DNA of 64,000 bases from Longirhabdus pacifica (GTDB lineage Bacteria; Bacillota; Bacilli; Paenibacillales; DSM-105158): NCBI RefSeq assembly GCF_004115085.1, contig NZ_QXJP01000020.1:1-64000 (forward strand), in the 5' to 3' direction. Each line of letters starts with the position of its first letter. The first letter of the stretch is position 1. The notes beneath the pieces are model-generated. The model had not been told where the DNA came from and searched no databases. It worked only from the letters and a program-made list of their open reading frames with translations. Below are positions 61,376-64,000 of the stretch, in pieces. A program made the translations under genes and the position numbers.

Positions 61376-62308
61376 ATGAATCACTTAAAAAAATACAGGA
61401 CTCTTTTTGTGGTAACAATAGGCTTCATGCTCAGTGTAGGATTATGCTTATCTGTCTTATATGTTTATCATACTGACGCCACCACTGGAGTCATATACGA
61501 GGTGGAGCCCAACAACTCTTCTGAAGAAGCGACCACAAATATGGTTTATGAAGGGTTTAATCAATATGGGACATTTTACGGAGATGATATGGTAGACTAT
61601 TGGAAATTAAATATAGAACGAGCGACCAAGATCAATATTTTTTTAGATCAAATTCCAAAAGAAAGTAACTATAATCTTTATTTATATCCAGAACATAGCG
61701 ATACGTTTATATGGAAATCAGAAGAAGAAGAGAATGCGTATGAACTTGGGACAGGCATTGATGTACAAGCTGGGGTTTATGACATTGTGGTCGTGTTTGA
61801 AGAAGGAGAAAGCGTGAAGCAGAATTACCTTTTACGTTATAGAGATGTAGAGAAAGTGGTATGGCCAGTCCCAGATAGCACGGTAATTTCAGACTACTTT
61901 TTGAGCCGAGGCGGTGCTCATCAAGGAGTAGATATATCATGGGCAGGAACTTTTCCTTTGGTACAAGCTGATCTTTCTGGTTGTATGAACGCTCCTTGCC
62001 GTTCCGGAAACGATATTGTATCCGCATTTAGTGGTACGGTTTCGAATATGTATCAAAATGATACGAGTGGAAGTGTAGTGGAAATAGAGAGCAGTATTCA
62101 AGGGGATACGTTGTTAGCAAGTTATCATCATGTATTCCGTAGTCATGTTGCCATCGGGGATGTCGTACATGCAGGGGATAGGATTGCTGTGATGGGAAAC
62201 ACAGGTCATACCATTGGAATGACTGGAGTTCATCTTCATATGGAACTAAGAAAAAATGGCGTACTCATTGATCCACTTACGTATATATCACCTCCAACAG
62301 ATGACTAA
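61376..62308 (+). CDS. Secreted M23-family metallopeptidase-like protein
   Basis: The 310-residue protein has an N-terminal membrane/signal segment (residues 9-30), then a beta-sandwich PPC-like domain (about residues 40-155, EVEPNNSSEEATTNMVYEG). A LytM/M23 domain follows with zinc ligands HQGVDIS (HxxxD) and HLHMEL (HxH). It probably cuts peptidoglycan cross-links or binds them. AAAGGAGG lies 6 bases before the ATG. It is followed by a good terminator. Confidence 0.88.
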   Translation: MNHLKKYRTLFVVTIGFMLSVGLCLSVLYVYHTDATTGVIYEVEPNNSSEEATTNMVYEGFNQYGTFYGDDMVDYWKLNIERATKINIFLDQIPKESNYNLYLYPEHSDTFIWKSEEEENAYELGTGIDVQAGVYDIVVVFEEGESVKQNYLLRYRDVEKVVWPVPDSTVISDYFLSRGGAHQGVDISWAGTFPLVQADLSGCMNAPCRSGNDIVSAFSGTVSNMYQNDTSGSVVEIESSIQGDTLLASYHHVFRSHVAIGDVVHAGDRIAVMGNTGHTIGMTGVHLHMELRKNGVLIDPLTYISPPTDD

Positions 62309-62314
62309 AAGAAT

Positions 62315-62345
62315 AAAAAGCATCCATGGTGATGCTTTTTATTCT
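62315..62345 (+). terminator. Terminator of the M23 gene
   Basis: AAAAAGCATC pairs with GATGCTTTTT (10 bp, loop CATGGT), then ATTC. Confidence 0.8.
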
Positions 62346-62413
62346 CATGCATCATTACGGAGGTCTCACTACTGTATTGTTATATACGGGCTTTTAAACC
62401 TTGATGCATTGTT

Positions 62414-63076
62414 TTATGGTGTGTAGATGGCTTTCAAACCTTGAAGATAGGATCCGAACATAGGATAATGTAATCCCGAAAACGTTCCTGGAAGAAAAAA
62501 TTGTTTTTTTATTGTAAAAGGCATTAACTCTATTTTTCCATTTACATCTATCGCAAAAATCATTTTATAATATGCCGTGTTATGGAAAGGAAGTCCTTGC
62601 AATTCTTGTTTTAACGTATTATATTCTACAGTCGAAATAGTAGCCTGTAATTTAGACAGCACAAAATTTGTTAATTGTTCATACACTTCGTCAGCAGTAA
62701 TATTTTGATCCAACACGATATGAAATCCTGTTTGTTGTTCCGTGACTAGTTGCAATGTAGGATCGTTGGCGACAATATTTAATGCTTTATTGTAGTCAAA
62801 ATTCAATGTATTTACATCTACTGCATGATGAAATTTATTAATGCCATCCAAGACATCCTGCCAATTCGTTTCTGGTTTATCAGAAATAAGAATTGTTTTG
62901 TAACGCTCTGTTAATGCTGGCGGCAACGTACGTTGGATACTGTTTTGATTGTTTAAATACATATCATCAGTAAGAACTTCCAACGACCATTCCTTTTCCA
63001 TATTGATATTAGATGCCTCTATTCCTTGAAAAGAAAATACAAATAGGAACACGAGAAGCATTATTTTTTTCGTCAT
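62414..63076 (-). CDS. Secreted protein of unknown family, paralogue 2
   Basis: The 220-residue protein has a signal peptide (KIMLLVFLFVFSFQ, likely cleavage after IEA). It is homologous over its length to the next gene upstream (shared: ETNWQDVLDGINKFHHAV/EINWQHVLDGVNKFHSAI, LVTE, A-IS-TLKQE, and the C-terminal KGLKA.YTP). I recognise no domain. It ends 106 bases from the M23 gene on the other strand. Confidence 0.75.
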   Translation of the reverse strand: MTKKIMLLVFLFVFSFQGIEASNINMEKEWSLEVLTDDMYLNNQNSIQRTLPPALTERYKTILISDKPETNWQDVLDGINKFHHAVDVNTLNFDYNKALNIVANDPTLQLVTEQQTGFHIVLDQNITADEVYEQLTNFVLSKLQATISTVEYNTLKQELQGLPFHNTAYYKMIFAIDVNGKIELMPFTIKKQFFLPGTFSGLHYPMFGSYLQGLKAIYTP

Positions 63077-63146
63077 AACACCCTCTCCTTTCTTTACTAT
63101 ATTGTCATATACGTGTTTTTATAACGTAACACATGTCCTACATTAC

Positions 63147-63794
63147 TTATGGTGTGTACATTGCTTTTAAGCCTTTGATATTTGCCACAAGCATTGGCCA
63201 AGCAGGATTACTATTCGACCAACCCGGAGGAATAACATATTTTTTAACAGAAAATGGAACCAATTCTACATTCCCACCTTTATCTAACGCAAAAAACAAA
63301 TTGTAGTACACATGTTGTTGTCCGGTGGTGCTACTTAATAGTCCTCCAATCTCCTGTTTTAATGTCGCAAATTGTGAAGCACTAATATTCGCTTGTAATT
63401 CATCTACAATATAATCCGTAATATAGTAATGGGCTTTGTCTGGGGTTATATCTCCATAAATGGGTACATGGTAACTGGTATCTAGCTCTGTAACTAGATT
63501 TAAAGAAGGATCGTTGCTGACAATGGTTAATGCTTTGTTTAAGCTAAAATCTAATGAATTTGGATGGATGGCACTGTGAAATTTATTAACCCCATCTAAC
63601 ACATGCTGCCAGTTAATTTCGGTTTGCGTGGACATTACATATTTTTCATCAAATCGATCTGAAGCCACACTAACAGACAATAAGGTAACTTTATCAAACG
63701 ATTCATGAGGTTCCTCTTTTGAACTCGTTGCAAATGCAGCATGAGACGACAGTAAAAACAAAATCAGTAAACCTATCATGCTTTTTTTCTTCAT
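63147..63794 (-). CDS. Secreted protein of unknown family, paralogue 1
   Basis: The 215-residue protein has a clear signal peptide (MKKKSMIGLLILFLLSSHAA, cleavage near AFA-TS). It forms a tandem pair with the gene at 62414 (70-base gap). Conserved blocks are NWQ.VLDG.NKFH, ..SL.F..NKAL.IV.NDP.L.LVTE and KGLKA(M/I)YTP. The mature part is mixed alpha/beta, without Cys, and no function can be assigned. Confidence 0.75.
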   Translation of the reverse strand: MKKKSMIGLLILFLLSSHAAFATSSKEEPHESFDKVTLLSVSVASDRFDEKYVMSTQTEINWQHVLDGVNKFHSAIHPNSLDFSLNKALTIVSNDPSLNLVTELDTSYHVPIYGDITPDKAHYYITDYIVDELQANISASQFATLKQEIGGLLSSTTGQQHVYYNLFFALDKGGNVELVPFSVKKYVIPPGWSNSNPAWPMLVANIKGLKAMYTP

Positions 63795-63904
63795 TGGTCA
63801 TCATCCTCCTATATGCGTACTAAAACCATCGTAAATGCATGGTTCGGTTGTTCAAGATAAAAACGAAACGATGGTGATCGATGGCATGGTTAAAATAAAA
63901 TAAA

Positions 63905-63949
63905 AAAGTATGCGGTTACAAAAGAATACTCATCGTAACCGCATACTTT
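63905..63949 (-). terminator. Strong terminator of a minus-strand gene beyond the window
   Basis: AAAGTATGCGGTTAC pairs perfectly with GTAACCGCATACTTT (15 bp, loop 15). On the minus strand it runs into TTTTATTTTATTTT. It follows a stop codon at 63971-63969. Confidence 0.85.
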
Positions 63950-63968
63950 CTATTCTCTTATGTTTTCA

Positions 63969-64000
63969 CTATTGAACGAGTTTAATTACTCTTATTGCCT
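63969..64000 (-). CDS. Last codons of a gene entering from the right edge
   Basis: The minus strand reads AIRVIKLVQ and stops (TAG at 63971-63969), 20 bases before a strong minus-strand terminator. Only about ten codons lie in the window, so the product cannot be named. The frame is inferred from the position of the terminator. Confidence 0.35.
   Translation of the reverse strand, partial: AIRVIKLVQ

Overview
The window is chromosomal DNA from a low-GC Gram-positive bacterium of the family Bacillaceae, most likely a moderately halotolerant genus of the Halobacillus/Virgibacillus/Pontibacillus kind. The evidence is AGGAGG-type ribosome-binding sites, frequent TTG/GTG starts, a T-box leader on an ilv-leu operon, an L20-type leader with an AUU-initiated infC, txpA/ratA-like type I toxin-antitoxin loci, an osmoprotectant ABC transporter and a Kef-type cation/proton antiporter. 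No rRNA, tRNA, CRISPR array or intact prophage was seen. The genus is an inference.

Layout. 1-270: 5' part of an IS200/IS605-type tnpB and the element end. 320-6800 (minus): aminopeptidase, small unknowns, cation antiporter, gcvH, thioredoxin-like protein and peroxiredoxin. 7125-8192: secreted alpha/beta hydrolase. 8296-20750: branched-chain amino-acid biosynthesis. ilvB-ilvN-ilvC-leuA lies on the minus strand behind a consensus promoter and a T-box, and ends in its own terminator. leuB lies 6 kb further downstream, cut off by an accessory block (9.6-15.4 kb) that holds toxin-antitoxin modules, an AraC/GyrI pair, a solitary IS end, a LysR regulator and a PhzF-family enzyme. leuC and leuD are absent; a trmO 3' fragment follows leuB.

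20.8-22.2 kb is infC-rpmI-rplT with its attenuated leader. 22-30 kb mixes housekeeping genes (GT4 glycosyltransferase, PAP2 phosphatase, trmB) with a YVTN beta-propeller gene pair and a zone of decayed genes (metalloprotease fragment, frameshifted secreted protein, IS3-type fragment). 30-38.3 kb holds a MarR-ABC exporter operon, an mnmL/mnmM-like tRNA-modification pair, manA, cysC, a two-component system and an RDD membrane protein. 38.4-41 kb holds a complete type I toxin-antitoxin locus, a repeat-bearing DM13 protein and a molybdoenzyme fused to a membrane domain. 41.9-51.4 kb holds a B12-radical SAM protein, an RlmD-type methyltransferase, an osmoprotectant transporter operon, a PLP decarboxylase and a YigZ-family protein. 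51.6-57.1 kb (minus) is nfo-purU-tkt-pgi. 57.2-64 kb holds small conserved proteins, a nitronate monooxygenase-like enzyme, queD, an SCP2 protein, an amidase-holin pair, an M23 peptidase-like protein and two tandem paralogous secreted proteins of unknown family.

The most notable non-standard content is as follows. (i) A family of txpA/ratA-like loci at 9.9, 10.3, 10.8 and 38.5 kb in different states; one keeps the two-RNA architecture but encodes a cationic peptide instead of the usual hydrophobic one. (ii) An unnamed dispersed repeat of about 80 bp plus a 20-bp palindrome, at 23.7, 23.8 and 41.2 kb. (iii) A polytopic molybdoenzyme with an internal twin-arginine motif, next to a DM13 protein. 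(iv) Several unannotated small genes and frameshifted genes.
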